NCBI GenBank assembly: GCA_003566455.1
Contig: PXDF01000101.1
Span: forward strand, 1-60,625
DNA from: Desulfonatronovibrio sp.
GTDB lineage: Bacteria > Desulfobacterota > Desulfovibrionia > Desulfovibrionales > Desulfonatronovibrionaceae
Direction: 5' to 3'
Length of the DNA stretch: 60,625 nt
This document shows, in pieces, positions 45,598 to 54,876 of this stretch; within the stretch, counting starts at the first letter, position 1, and every line of letters starts with the position of its first letter. The notes under the pieces were generated by a model. The model was given only the letters and a program-made list of their open reading frames with translations. It had not been told where the DNA came from and searched no databases. The position numbers and the translations under genes are program-made.

Positions 45598-46248
45598 ATG
45601 CCTGACCGAAGTAAAAGCCCTTCATTGCAAAACCGGGATAACAATCATCTGCCTTACAAGCATGAGCTGTTGCGCAAGGCCGTGCATATCCCCGCCCTGA
45701 TCATTCCCGCGGGCATGCTGATACTTGAAAGGAACCAGTCCATTCTCGCCCTTGGCGTTATTTGTATAATCGCTGTTGGTCTGGACTTACTGAGGTTTCG
45801 TCTGAAATTTTTGAATCTCTGGCTGCAAAAAATTTTCGGGTTACTCATGCGCCCGGAAGAAAAATCTGGCCCAGAGGGAAAAGTGGTCCTCAATGGGGCT
45901 TCATGGGCCTTAGTCTCTGCTTTTCTGCTGATCCTGATCTTTCCTGTGCACGTTGCAGCTGCTTCATTCAGTATATTCCTGGTTGGAGATGCTGCCGCCG
46001 CTCTTGCGGGCCGGCGCTTCGGCCGCATCAAATGGGGCAGGGGCAGTAAAACCCTTGAAGGATCTTTGGCCTTTCTGGTTTCGGCCATAATCGTGCTGCC
46101 CATGATTCCAGATGTCAAATTCTGGATCGGTGTCGCGGCATGCCTTGGCGCTTCCCTGGCTGAAGCCCTGCCCGGACCTTTTAACGATAATCTGAGGGTG
46201 CCTCTGTCTGCCGCCGGAATAATGGTCTTTCTGGAATATATTCTATAA
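45598..46248 (+). CDS. SEC59/DGK1/VTE5-family kinase (CTP-dependent lipid kinase-like)
   Basis: A 216-residue integral membrane protein with about six hydrophobic segments. The conserved LVGDAAAALAGRRFGRIKWG and GSKTLEGSLAF stretches are the signature of the dolichol kinase/diacylglycerol kinase/phytol kinase family and also resemble CDP-DAG synthases. It may phosphorylate a prenol or diacylglycerol. Its end overlaps that of the convergent lipoprotein gene by 6 bases. Confidence 0.88.
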   Translation: MPDRSKSPSLQNRDNNHLPYKHELLRKAVHIPALIIPAGMLILERNQSILALGVICIIAVGLDLLRFRLKFLNLWLQKIFGLLMRPEEKSGPEGKVVLNGASWALVSAFLLILIFPVHVAAASFSIFLVGDAAAALAGRRFGRIKWGRGSKTLEGSLAFLVSAIIVLPMIPDVKFWIGVAACLGASLAEALPGPFNDNLRVPLSAAGIMVFLEYIL

Positions 46249-46863
46249 CAAATTCAGGACAGAGGCCAAATCTTTCTCCAGACTGGCTAAGATATCCTTA
46301 AGGCACGCATTCAGAGCTTCAATCAAAAATGGAGCTCCATGGTCCCTCATTTTTGTTTCAGATCTGTATTTTTTCTGAAAAACAATCTCAAAGTCAAAGT
46401 CTGAATTTTTCAACAATAAAAAATTGATTTCCACAACAGCTCCAGGTTGAGCCGGATTACGCAAGTCCCCATAAATTGAGCTTACCGCTCCTTCCAGAAC
46501 ATAATCCGCGACTTTATGGCTGGACATGGGAATAACAGAAGCAAAAAGCCCTGAATCCCTGATCCAGGACCTGGTCAACTGCGCCATCATGGGACCGGGG
46601 AGAACGAAATAATGGTTGTAAAAATCAGCCCTTGCAATGCTTTTATCTGTTTTATAAATGATTTCCCTGCCCTGGTAACCTGGTGAAACTGAAAAATCCC
46701 GGACAGCCAGGGCCGCTGAAATGCTTTTCTGACGCGGAGGCTGTTCACGGGATAGTTCCAGAATATAGTGATTTCTTTCAATGGCTGGTTTTTTGGGCGC
46801 GCAGGAAAATACCGAAAGAGACATCACGAAAAATATCATTATGGGCAGAAGATAATTATTCAC
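46243..46863 (-). CDS. ABC-type transport auxiliary lipoprotein (PqiC/LptE-like partner of MlaD)
   Basis: A 206-residue lipoprotein: the signal peptide ends with lipobox SVFSC, and the mature protein starts APKKPAIERNHYILEL. The ABC_trans_aux-type domain continues through VRDFSVSPGYQGREI and FVLPGPMMAQLTRSWI. Such proteins form the outer-membrane or periplasmic partner of MCE systems. It is the last gene of the mla-type operon, 2 bases past mlaD, and should help move lipid between membranes. Confidence 0.88.
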   Translation of the reverse strand: MNNYLLPIMIFFVMSLSVFSCAPKKPAIERNHYILELSREQPPRQKSISAALAVRDFSVSPGYQGREIIYKTDKSIARADFYNHYFVLPGPMMAQLTRSWIRDSGLFASVIPMSSHKVADYVLEGAVSSIYGDLRNPAQPGAVVEINFLLLKNSDFDFEIVFQKKYRSETKMRDHGAPFLIEALNACLKDILASLEKDLASVLNLL

Positions 46864-46865
46864 TT

Positions 46866-47984
46866 TTATTCGAGCTCCAGAGGTTTATCTCCAAAGAAAA
46901 TATATGAAGGGTAGCTTTTGGCGTCTGTGGAAAGTTCCCTAAGATTGCGGCTGGTTATTTCCAGATCGCGCATTATGGATTCAATCTTCTCATTCTGAGC
47001 GGCCAGAAGAGAGTAAGTGCCCCTGGTGAAACGGTTGAATCCTTCGGTGCTTTGGCGCATTGATTCTGCTGCCTCTCTAATGCTTTCCAGGGTTTCCGGC
47101 ATACTCGCTGACGCCAGGCGCATGTCGGAGATAGCCTGGGCCAGCTGATCCATGGCTCCGTCATCCTGATCAATTTTAAGCCGGTCAAGACCTGCTCGAA
47201 TTTCCCTGGCCAATGCACCGGTGTCAGCCATTACACTATAAAAACTCACGTCTTTTTCCATGATATCGCTGTCAGGACCCATAATCATGGATAATTTCCT
47301 GTTGCTCTCCCTCATTTCCTCGAGAAAAAGGCTCGCGTGAGTGGACAGCCCCTCCACGTCCAGAGAATCCACCGTGCTGGAAAGACTGGTGATGAGGTGA
47401 TCAAGATGCTCCAGAGTCTGATCCAGTCTCAGTTCCTCCAGCTTGGCCAGAGTATTGCTTATGGTCTCGAAAGTTTCTTCCAGCCTGGCAAAAGTACCCG
47501 GAGCTGAGGGTATATAAGGGGTTTCCGGGGTCCATTCTATAGGAAGGGGAGGGTGACGAACGGGATCAAGATAATCCATTTCCATGTAGGCTGAGCCGGT
47601 CAGTCCCATGGGCAGCATTCTTATTCGCAGACCGTTTTTAACCTCTTCCTGAAGAAAAACCGCAAGCTGCGGCGCTGTCATGTCGCCAAAGGCCCTCAGG
47701 GAAACACTTATCTCCAGCATTACATAGCGTTGTTTCGCTCCAGTGGCTTCTGGATAGTTGATGTTGACAAAACCGATTCTCTGAACGTTACCAATCTGGA
47801 CTCCCCGCATTTTTACGGCTGATCCCACGTCAATTCCCTGGATGGATTCGTCGACATATGTTTCAATATAAACATGTTCCCTCCAGATGGCGCCAGCTCC
47901 AAGAATAATCAGAGCCGCCAGGATAAGAACAAGGCCGGCGGAAACAAATATTCCAATGGTGTAATAATTCGGTTTCGTGCGCAT
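46866..47984 (-). CDS. mlaD: MCE-family periplasmic lipid-binding protein (MlaD-like)
   Basis: A 372-residue protein: an N-terminal membrane anchor (YYTIGIFVSAGLVLILAALII), an MCE domain (about 40-145; GIDVGSAVKMRGVQIGNV, LRIRMLPMGLTGSAYMEMDYL) and a long coiled-coil C-terminus reaching residue 360. The long helical tail is more like the PqiB/YebT or Mycobacterium type than E. coli MlaD, which is shorter. It collects phospholipid for or from the MlaE/MlaF membrane complex encoded just upstream. Confidence 0.93.
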   Translation of the reverse strand: MRTKPNYYTIGIFVSAGLVLILAALIILGAGAIWREHVYIETYVDESIQGIDVGSAVKMRGVQIGNVQRIGFVNINYPEATGAKQRYVMLEISVSLRAFGDMTAPQLAVFLQEEVKNGLRIRMLPMGLTGSAYMEMDYLDPVRHPPLPIEWTPETPYIPSAPGTFARLEETFETISNTLAKLEELRLDQTLEHLDHLITSLSSTVDSLDVEGLSTHASLFLEEMRESNRKLSMIMGPDSDIMEKDVSFYSVMADTGALAREIRAGLDRLKIDQDDGAMDQLAQAISDMRLASASMPETLESIREAAESMRQSTEGFNRFTRGTYSLLAAQNEKIESIMRDLEITSRNLRELSTDAKSYPSYIFFGDKPLELE

Positions 47985-48000
47985 ATGCTGTTAACTGTTC

Positions 48001-48777
48001 TTATTGTTGCCTTTTCAGCGGCTCCCTGTTTAAAAATGAACGCACCCAGGGGTCAGGGCTGTTCAGCCTCAAATCCTCAGGTTGTCCTTGGGCGGCAATG
48101 GTTTTTCTTTTTTTATCCAGAATGATCATCCTCCGGCCTATCTTGAAAATGCTGCTCAGTTCATGGGTCACAATAACAAAGGTGATTCTCAGGCTTCTGC
48201 TCAGATTGAGGACCAGTTCGTCCAGTTCCATGGAAGTTATGGGATCCAGGCCGGCTGAAGGCTCATCCAGAAACAGGATGGCCGGATCAAGAGCCATGGC
48301 TCTGGCTATGGCCGCTCTTTTCTGCATTCCCCCGCTGAGTTCAGAAGGCATATGATTTTCATACCCTATAAGTCCGACCTGATAAAGTTTAATCCGGCTT
48401 ACGAGATCCATGGCGGATTTTGAAAGATTGGTAAATTCTTCAAGGGGCAGACGAACATTTTCCAGCAAAGTCATGGATCCAAAAAGGGCGCCGCTCTGAT
48501 AACTGATGCCGATTTCCCGCAGAATCTGCATTTTTCCCGATTCATCAGCACCGGTCAAGTCCTGACCGTTTATTATTATCCGGCCGGAAAGGGGCGGATA
48601 GAGCCCGATCATATGCTTGAGAAGGGTGCTTTTACCGCTGCCTGACCCTCCCAGGATGACGAATATTTCCCCGGAATAGATATCAAAGGAAATATTTTCC
48701 ATGATTATTACATCGTCAAATCCCATGCTCAGATTTTTGACCGATACTACCGGGTTTTCCGAGTGAGACATTTTCAT
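48001..48777 (-). CDS. mlaF: MlaF-like ABC transporter ATP-binding protein
   Basis: A 258-residue ATPase with Walker A GGSGSGKST, signature MPSELSGGMQKRAAIARAMA and Walker B ILFLDEPSAGLDP followed by the switch His in VTHE. It powers the MlaE/MlaD lipid transport complex. The start overlaps the mlaE stop (ATGA). The ordering mlaE, mlaF, mlaD, lipoprotein is that of an Mla-type system, though mlaB and mlaC are missing; here the MlaB-like STAS domain is fused to the permease. Confidence 0.95.
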   Translation of the reverse strand: MKMSHSENPVVSVKNLSMGFDDVIIMENISFDIYSGEIFVILGGSGSGKSTLLKHMIGLYPPLSGRIIINGQDLTGADESGKMQILREIGISYQSGALFGSMTLLENVRLPLEEFTNLSKSAMDLVSRIKLYQVGLIGYENHMPSELSGGMQKRAAIARAMALDPAILFLDEPSAGLDPITSMELDELVLNLSRSLRITFVIVTHELSSIFKIGRRMIILDKKRKTIAAQGQPEDLRLNSPDPWVRSFLNREPLKRQQ

Positions 48778-49922
48778 ATTCCCAGAACATAAAAAGTTAC
48801 GGCAAATATTCCATCCACAACCGCGATAAGAACAATTCCGCTGACCACAGCGCTGGTGGTGGAAAGACCGACAGCCCTGGCTCCGGTGGTGGTTTGAAGT
48901 CCCCGTACGCAGCCGATCCAGGCAACCAGGAGACTGAAAACAACAGCCTTGAATATTCCGCCGGCAAAATCAACCATACTCAGGGACATGGTTATCTGAT
49001 TAAGATATGTTATCAGGGGATAGCCAAGGGAAAGCATCACTATGGCTCCGCCGATAAGACTGAAAAGGATGAAAAACATGGTCAGAAAGGGCATGACCAG
49101 CATGGCCGCGAGCATTCTTGGCACAACCAGAAATTTGACAGGATTCAGACCCATGGTAGTGAGGGCGTTAATTTCCTCGTTTATTTTCATGGTTCCGATT
49201 TCCGCGGCAAATGAAGATCCGGTCCTGCCGGCCATGATAATGGCTGTCACCAGAGGGCCCAGTTCTCTGACCATTGACAGACCCAAAAGTCTGGCCACGA
49301 ATATTTCCGCGCCGAACATCCGAAGAGGCATGGCTGACTGGAAGGAGATAATAAGTCCCATGAGAAAGCCTATGAGAGCTACAATGAGGACTGCTTTGGC
49401 TCCAACATTTTCGATATGCAGGAAGACATCTTTCCAGCGGATCGTACCCGGCCGGATCAGGGAGTGACTGAAAGCGGAAACAAACTGGCCCACAAAGGTG
49501 AAAAAATCCCTGGCGTCCCGGCCCAGTTTAACGGTGGCCCTGCCAATTTCCTCAAGAACAGATCTTCTGGGATAAACAGGTCTGTCCAGGCAATCAAAAC
49601 ATGAAAGCTGTTCAAGGGTATCCTGGAAATCACGGCGCAAACCCTTGATATGGGTTTTTCCGCCTCTACGCTCCAAAAGACTGGTAAAATGAAGCAGAAA
49701 GGCCTGTCCGCTCATGTCCAGGTATTGGATATCCGTGGCGTCAACAGTCAGATTTCTGAACTTTCCAGACAGCTTGTCTTCTGTTTCCTTCCATAGCCCT
49801 CCAACAGTCTGTGAATTCAGGCTGCCCCCGATGTTCAGGACCAATTGGTCTTCAGATGAAGACTCAAAGGACCAGGTCAGGGGATTATACTGAGCTGGCT
49901 TGGAAAATTGATATTTGACCAT
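48774..49922 (-). CDS. mlaE: MlaE-like permease with N-terminal STAS domain
   Basis: A 382-residue protein. The first 110 residues are a STAS domain (LVLNIGGSLNSQTVGGLW, VDATDIQYLDMSGQAFLL), equivalent to MlaB. The remainder is the MlaE permease with VLIVALIGFLMGLIIS, MVRELGPLVTAIIMAGRTGS and EINALTTMGLNPVKFLVVPR. The fusion is common in non-enteric bacteria. The gene lies 59 bases downstream of the second GT9 gene, so LPS core synthesis and lipid asymmetry genes are likely co-expressed. Confidence 0.94.
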   Translation of the reverse strand: MVKYQFSKPAQYNPLTWSFESSSEDQLVLNIGGSLNSQTVGGLWKETEDKLSGKFRNLTVDATDIQYLDMSGQAFLLHFTSLLERRGGKTHIKGLRRDFQDTLEQLSCFDCLDRPVYPRRSVLEEIGRATVKLGRDARDFFTFVGQFVSAFSHSLIRPGTIRWKDVFLHIENVGAKAVLIVALIGFLMGLIISFQSAMPLRMFGAEIFVARLLGLSMVRELGPLVTAIIMAGRTGSSFAAEIGTMKINEEINALTTMGLNPVKFLVVPRMLAAMLVMPFLTMFFILFSLIGGAIVMLSLGYPLITYLNQITMSLSMVDFAGGIFKAVVFSLLVAWIGCVRGLQTTTGARAVGLSTTSAVVSGIVLIAVVDGIFAVTFYVLGI

Positions 49923-49981
49923 TAAAAAACCATAATCAAACAGGTTGTTTTTTTCAAGAAAAAGGGCGTCTGTCAGCTGAT

Positions 49982-50965
49982 CTATGGCAGGACCCGCATC
50001 ACCTCATCAGGTTCAAGGGAGTTCATGCATTTTGCCTGGCATTTTCCAATGAACCTGCCATGAAGAGAACATGGTCTGCACAAAAGATGTGATTCAATAA
50101 TTCTATCTTCCGGTCCTGAAGGATAAAAACCCCATTCCCTGCTGGTAGGCCCAAAAAGACCTATTACCCGGGTGTCCACCGCGGCTGCCAGGTGCATGGG
50201 CCCGGAATCACCCGTGATCAGCACGCTGCAAATACTGATAATCGCGCCTGTTTCCCGGATGGATGTCTGATTGGTCAGGTCCCTGGAATTGGACGGCGAT
50301 ATGGGATGCGAATTCTGACCTATGACAATCCAGTCGCGGCCTTTTTTTTCCAGAAGGGCCATGAGATCTTTCCATTTTTCAGCTGGCCAGGCCTTGGCCT
50401 GATGGGTGGCGTAGGGATGAAGACAGACAATACTGTCGCTGAGATCAAGACTGGCCAGTTTCTTTTTAGCACCCAGGATTTCAGCTGAGCTGAGGTAAAG
50501 CCTGGGTCTGAGAATCGATTGATCCTGAGTGATGCTGGAGAGGGCAGCCGCGTACCTCTGGGGGACATTTTTTGCCAGCAGTCTGCTCTGAAGAGACTTC
50601 AGTCTTGTTCTGGAATAAACCCTGCGCGTGATCCCCATTTTGGGATATCCAGAAACTTTTCCTTTCCAGATGCTTTTTAAAAACATTGTTCTGATATTGC
50701 CATGAAGATCAATAAGCCCCATTGAGGGATAAATACTCTGGAGATAATGGCAGAAATCCCACCAGCCTTTGACTGTAAGATCCTGTTCTTTAACCGGAAT
50801 AACTTTATCAACAGCTGGGTGGAATGCAAAAATATCGGAAAAAGCCGCTCTGGTGACAATATGAAATCGACAGCCCATTTTCTGATTCCAGTGAGTCAGC
50901 ACTCCTGTTGTCAACAGGACATCGCCGAAAGATCCCAGACGGACCACCAGGAATTTATCAGCCAT
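49982..50965 (-). CDS. Glycosyltransferase family 9 (heptosyltransferase-like)
   Basis: A 327-residue GT-B protein with the ADP-heptose transferase layout: N-terminal VVRLGSFGDVLLTTGVLTHW and C-terminal SVLITGDSGPMHLAAAVDTRVIGLFGPT. It likely adds a heptose to the LPS inner core. The ATG at 50965 lies inside the waaF stop region (GATGGCTGA), showing translational coupling. It is a second heptosyltransferase-like gene and may correspond to WaaC or a further core transferase. Confidence 0.9.
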   Translation of the reverse strand: MADKFLVVRLGSFGDVLLTTGVLTHWNQKMGCRFHIVTRAAFSDIFAFHPAVDKVIPVKEQDLTVKGWWDFCHYLQSIYPSMGLIDLHGNIRTMFLKSIWKGKVSGYPKMGITRRVYSRTRLKSLQSRLLAKNVPQRYAAALSSITQDQSILRPRLYLSSAEILGAKKKLASLDLSDSIVCLHPYATHQAKAWPAEKWKDLMALLEKKGRDWIVIGQNSHPISPSNSRDLTNQTSIRETGAIISICSVLITGDSGPMHLAAAVDTRVIGLFGPTSREWGFYPSGPEDRIIESHLLCRPCSLHGRFIGKCQAKCMNSLEPDEVMRVLP

Positions 50966-51986
50966 CAAGTTTTTCCTTTATCCTGGCCATGACTGTTTCC
51001 GGAAGAATATCCTTCATGCATCTGTGATGTTTTTCAGGACAGGTTTTATGGCCATGCAGGCCGCAAGGCCTGCAGTGAAGATCGGTTTCAAGAACTGTCG
51101 CGCTTTCCCCCCTGGGGAAAAAGCCAAGATTTCTGGTGGTTGGCCCAAACATGGCTATTGTTGACACTCCTTGAGGCCAGGCCAGGTGCATTGGTCCGGA
51201 ATCATTGGTCAGATAGCAGTCCAGCCTTGCCAGGAAAGCAGCCAGTTCAGGCAGGTTCAGCTTTCCGGCCAGATTTATTACATGTTTTGTATTGGAGATA
51301 CTGGAGATAATTTCCTCAACAATACCCTCTTCACCAGGTCCGGCAAACATGATGACCTGGGTTTCAGGCAGATCTCCAGCCATGCGGATAACCTCAGCAA
51401 AGTATTCCACGGGCCATTTCTTTGTGGGCCAGGTTGAGCCGGGATGGATACCCAGTGTTTTTCCCCGGATGTTATTGTGCCAGAATTCATCAGCCTTATC
51501 TTTTGCTTCCCGCGACAAGATTATGTCCGGCCAGGTTTCTCTGTGCCCCAGGTTCAGTGGATTGACAAGTTCGAGGATTCTTTCGATTTCGTCAAGTTCA
51601 TTGAAACGCCTGGACACGGTAGTGGTAAAAGCCACACGGTTATGCAGGGGGTGATTGTAGCCTATGCGCTTATCCGCGCCGCTTGAAAAAGATATGATGG
51701 CGCTTCTCAGGCTGGCGTGAGGGGAGAGCCAAAGATCAAAGTTCAGGTTTCTGACCCTGGAAACCATCCTGGCAATCCCTTTCAACCCCCTGTCCCGGCC
51801 ATATTTATCAAACTCCACGACCCTGTAGCGAGGATCTGTCTCGAATACAGGCTTCAAGCCTTGACGGACGAAAAAATAAACCTCTGAATCAGGAAATGAT
51901 CCAGCCAGGGACTGCAGAAGGGGCAGGGTCAGGACGGCATCGCCGAGAAAAGCGGTCTGCCAGATACCTATGCGTTTAATGGGCAT
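50958..51986 (-). CDS. waaF: Lipopolysaccharide heptosyltransferase II-like
   Basis: A 342-residue GT9 enzyme from ATG 51986 (MPIKRIGIWQTAFLGDAVLT); the extension to 52073 would overlap gmhB and lacks support. C-terminal LTNDSGPMHLAWPQGVSTIAMFGPT fits the ADP-heptose site. Cys-rich CRPCGLHGHKTC near the end is the common WaaF-type tail. It sits between gmhB and a second GT9 gene, so the three genes make and add heptose. Confidence 0.88.
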   Translation of the reverse strand: MPIKRIGIWQTAFLGDAVLTLPLLQSLAGSFPDSEVYFFVRQGLKPVFETDPRYRVVEFDKYGRDRGLKGIARMVSRVRNLNFDLWLSPHASLRSAIISFSSGADKRIGYNHPLHNRVAFTTTVSRRFNELDEIERILELVNPLNLGHRETWPDIILSREAKDKADEFWHNNIRGKTLGIHPGSTWPTKKWPVEYFAEVIRMAGDLPETQVIMFAGPGEEGIVEEIISSISNTKHVINLAGKLNLPELAAFLARLDCYLTNDSGPMHLAWPQGVSTIAMFGPTTRNLGFFPRGESATVLETDLHCRPCGLHGHKTCPEKHHRCMKDILPETVMARIKEKLDG

Positions 51987-52575
51987 CAATGAGCCTTTGT
52001 TTAATCCAGTTCCAGGCTGAGTATATATCTCTGGCCACTGCTGTGGGATATGGCATTTGTGATCCGGGCTCAAACCATGGCCCTTGCTTCTGTTTTATTC
52101 CAAGATCCCGCAGGCTTTTAACTCCATATCCGGTCAGGGTCAGGATTGTGGCCTTGAATCCGCAGTTGTAACCAAAAAGAATATCCGACTCTTTGTCGCC
52201 AACAATGACCGACTCTTGCGGAGAAAGCCCGTGCGTTTCAGATAACCGGGTCCACATGCCTGGATCAGGTTTGCGGCAGCTACATTTATCTCCAGGTTTA
52301 TGGGGACAGAAGAGAGAGTCTGTTAATTCTATTCCTTGATGACAAAGCATGCTGGCAAGTCTTTCCTGAACCAGATGATGTTGTTCGGAACTCAAAAATC
52401 CCCGGCCAATTCCGCTTTGATTGGTCACCAGAAAAATATTCAGTCCGGACTGGTTCATCTCGCGCATGGCCTCAATGGCGCCGGGAATAAAAACAATTTT
52501 ATCAGGATCGCATAAATAGTGCGTGTCCTGAATTATTGTACCGTCCCGGTCCAGAAAAATGTTACTTATCTTCAA
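51976..52575 (-). CDS. gmhB: D-glycero-beta-D-manno-heptose-1,7-bisphosphate 7-phosphatase
   Basis: A 199-residue HAD phosphatase of the histidinol-phosphatase subfamily. The nucleophile motif is FLDRDGTIIQD, followed by VTNQSGIGRGF and a Cys zinc site in CPHKPGDKCSCRKPDPGM, all diagnostic for GmhB, and then VGDKESDI. It makes heptose 1-phosphate for the ADP-heptose that the adjacent GT9 enzymes use. It is the first gene of the envelope operon; its end overlaps waaF by 11 bases. Confidence 0.94.
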   Translation of the reverse strand: MKISNIFLDRDGTIIQDTHYLCDPDKIVFIPGAIEAMREMNQSGLNIFLVTNQSGIGRGFLSSEQHHLVQERLASMLCHQGIELTDSLFCPHKPGDKCSCRKPDPGMWTRLSETHGLSPQESVIVGDKESDILFGYNCGFKATILTLTGYGVKSLRDLGIKQKQGPWFEPGSQMPYPTAVARDIYSAWNWIKQRLIDAH

Positions 52576-52752
52576 GTAATTATCCAGTTCTTATCTCAAT
52601 ATTTTCTCTAATTCTGGCGTTGACCAGAAGCATTGAAAGGGCAATACTGGTCAACAACATTACCCTCAACCGCGAAGAAAGCAGGCATGACCTGATCTTC
52701 TTAATCTTTATGCTTGCCGGGCGTCAATCCTTCTGATAGACGCCATGAATAT

Positions 52753-53793
52753 ATGTGGGAGCTGATAATTGCCTTCTCCCTGGCGGTAATAATTTCGGCG
52801 TTCTGTTCCATAGCCGAGGCCGCGTTGTACTCCGTTCCCTGGAGTTACATTGAGAGACTGAAAAAGGAAAATCGCAAAAGCGGTCGTGTGCTTTACGCCT
52901 TGCGAACCAGAATTGATCAGCCTATAACCGCCATCCTTACCTTAAACACCATCGCCAACACAGCAGGAGCAGCCATTGCCGGTGCCGCCGCAGCGCATGT
53001 GTTCGGCGCTCAGAATCTTGTCTATTTCACAATTGTCTTCACCCTGACCATACTGATATTTTCAGAGATAATTCCCAAGACTCTGGGGGTAATTTACAGC
53101 AAACCGCTGGCATCCATTCTGGCCGAACCTCTTCAGGTTCTGGTCTGGATCATGTCGCCCATGATATTCGTGTGCAGAAAGATAATAAGCCTTGTGGAAA
53201 AAAGAAAACACGGTCCAGGCGCTTCTGAAGAAGACCTTCTGGCCATGATCAGCTTGACCAGAAAATCAGGCATTATCAAGCCGTATGAAGAACTTTCCAT
53301 CCAGAACATCCTCTCTCTGGATAAAAAAATGGTCAAGGATATCATGACTCCCAGAATGGTGGTATTTTCCCTTCCCAGCCATATTACCGTTGCCCAGGCC
53401 AGACAGCATAAGGCCATCTGGCCCCACAGCCGTATTCCGGTATATGAAAATAATGATCCTGAAGATATTGTGGGCATCATATACAGAAGAGAAGTCCTGA
53501 ATGCCCTGGCCAATGATCAGGACAATATCAAGCTTGAAAAACTTATGAAGCCGGCCAATTTCGTTGTTGAGACCATGAGTCTGGACAAATTACTCATTAA
53601 ATTTCTGGAATCAAGACTGCATTTGTTCATTGTAATTGATGAATACGGAGGGATCGCCGGACTGGTTACCCTTGAGGATGTTCTTGAAGAAATTCTGGGC
53701 AAGGAAATCGTTGACGAGACAGATGAAGTGGTCGATATGCGGGAACTGGCCAGGCAGAGAAAGAAAATGCTGACCAGTCAAAACTCGGAATAA
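52753..53793 (+). CDS. CNNM/CorC/HlyC-type transporter with CBS domains
   Basis: A protein of about 346 residues. The DUF21/CNNM membrane domain (residues 1-180) has SIAEAALYSVPWSYIERLKKEN and IPKTLGVIYSKPLA, and the tandem CBS pair follows (VKDIMTPRMVVFSLP, GIIYRREVLNAL, LFIVIDEYGGIAGLVTLEDV). The usual CorC_HlyC C-terminal domain is absent, so the protein ends soon after the CBS pair. It may export Mg2+ or Co2+. The start at ATG 52753 is a best guess with no strong ribosome-binding site; an in-frame ATG at 52714 adds 13 residues. Confidence 0.9.
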   Translation: MWELIIAFSLAVIISAFCSIAEAALYSVPWSYIERLKKENRKSGRVLYALRTRIDQPITAILTLNTIANTAGAAIAGAAAAHVFGAQNLVYFTIVFTLTILIFSEIIPKTLGVIYSKPLASILAEPLQVLVWIMSPMIFVCRKIISLVEKRKHGPGASEEDLLAMISLTRKSGIIKPYEELSIQNILSLDKKMVKDIMTPRMVVFSLPSHITVAQARQHKAIWPHSRIPVYENNDPEDIVGIIYRREVLNALANDQDNIKLEKLMKPANFVVETMSLDKLLIKFLESRLHLFIVIDEYGGIAGLVTLEDVLEEILGKEIVDETDEVVDMRELARQRKKMLTSQNSE

Positions 53794-54006
53794 AAAAACA
53801 ATGGTCAGGAAAAAGATACCCGCAATCCAAATTAAATTTTAATATTTTTTTCGATTACAGCCTTCCAGCCAATTTCCTGACAATCAAAGACCGCGGCGCC
53901 TGCAACCCCAAAAAATACCAGTCAATGTTAAAACCACTCCGCGAAAAATGAATTCTCAGGTGACAATATTTTTCAGCGGCATGGAACGCTTTGTTTTATA
54001 CTTTAC

Positions 54007-54085
54007 CAAGCTGTTCAAAAATTCTCACGCCTTGGCGTGAGAATTTTTGAAAGGTCTGTCTAATAAGGACTTTTTTAACACGCTG
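54007..54085. repeat. Repeat family A, short copy A3 with perfect hairpin
   Basis: TTCAAAAATTCTCACGCC at 54014-54031 pairs perfectly with GGCGTGAGAATTTTTGAA at 54034-54051 around two T. The flanking TCTAATAAGGACTTTTTTAA (within 54058-54080) matches the outer part of copies A1 and A2 (complement of AAAAAGTCCTTATCAGGCAG), but the middle of the family is missing. It lies in the 368-base gap between the CorC-like and MucR genes, which holds no other feature I can support. Confidence 0.75.
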
Positions 54086-54161
54086 CCAGTTTATTATTTC
54101 AGAAAAAATATCAAAAGTTATACCAGTCAAGATTATAAATTGACCGGCTTTTCCAGACCAG

Positions 54162-54560
54162 TTATTTAACCTTGGCGGTTCTTTTCTTCCATAATTCCAT
54201 TTTCTGCATGTTCTTGCGTCTGTCCCTGGCCAGAGCCTTGCAAACCAGAGAAGTATTTTTCTTGAAACCCCATTTTTTCTTGTACTCTTCTGGAGTCAGT
54301 TCATGCTTGGCCAAATGTTTCTTGGTAATAACCTTGAATTGCTTGCCGCACTCAAGACATACAATGCTTCTTTCTCTGATTGATTTTTTGGGATCTACTG
54401 CTGGATCTTGCTCATCATTAGTCAGCTGTTCTTCGGAAACTGCGGATTTTATTCCTTTGATCACATTCATGATCATAGAATTAATTTCTTCTTCTGTCAT
54501 GTTGCGTACGCTTGCCTGAGCCTTAACTATTTCAATAGCCTGTTTAATATAATCTTCCAT
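54162..54560 (-). CDS. Ros/MucR-family zinc-finger transcriptional regulator
   Basis: A 132-residue regulator from ATG 54560, which has GGAGG 5 bases upstream. The C-terminal half carries the MucR domain: CLECGKQFKVITKKHLAKHE (C2H2-like, with CX2C and HX4H), then LTPEEYKKKWGF and a basic tail that binds AT-rich DNA. The N-terminal helix (residues 1-50) likely mediates oligomerisation. It reads away from the structured leader and umuC. The homologues act as H-NS-like silencers in alphaproteobacteria; many deltaproteobacteria carry several copies. Confidence 0.93.
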   Translation of the reverse strand: MEDYIKQAIEIVKAQASVRNMTEEEINSMIMNVIKGIKSAVSEEQLTNDEQDPAVDPKKSIRERSIVCLECGKQFKVITKKHLAKHELTPEEYKKKWGFKKNTSLVCKALARDRRKNMQKMELWKKRTAKVK

Positions 54561-54836
54561 TTTTACCTCCGAAATTATGCTCAATTGGGTATTAATAATT
54601 TTAATTTATATCTCTTTTTTTTATTAAAGTAAAGTTAAATTCTAAAATGTAAAGGCCGGAATGTAAAGTTGTGTCATAAAACATTACGATGTTATCTTCC
54701 AATGCCTTTGTTCATTCAGACTTAATTTTTAAAATGTATTTTTCTTAAATACACTTTGCAATAAAATATATCCGAAGCTGTAAAAAATCCCCTTATCCTG
54801 AAGCCTGTAAAATTTGCCGGCAGGTGAAAATTTTTA

Positions 54837-54864
54837 TTGACATTGCTTTTACTTTAGTTAATAT
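54837..54864 (+). promoter_or_regulatory. Strong sigma-70 promoter driving the leader and umuC operon
   Basis: TTGACA (54837-54842), a 16-base spacer and TAATAT (54859-54864). Both hexamers are near consensus. Predicted transcription start is at about 54871, immediately before the structured leader. Confidence 0.7.
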
Positions 54865-54876
54865 TTTTTTTAAAAA

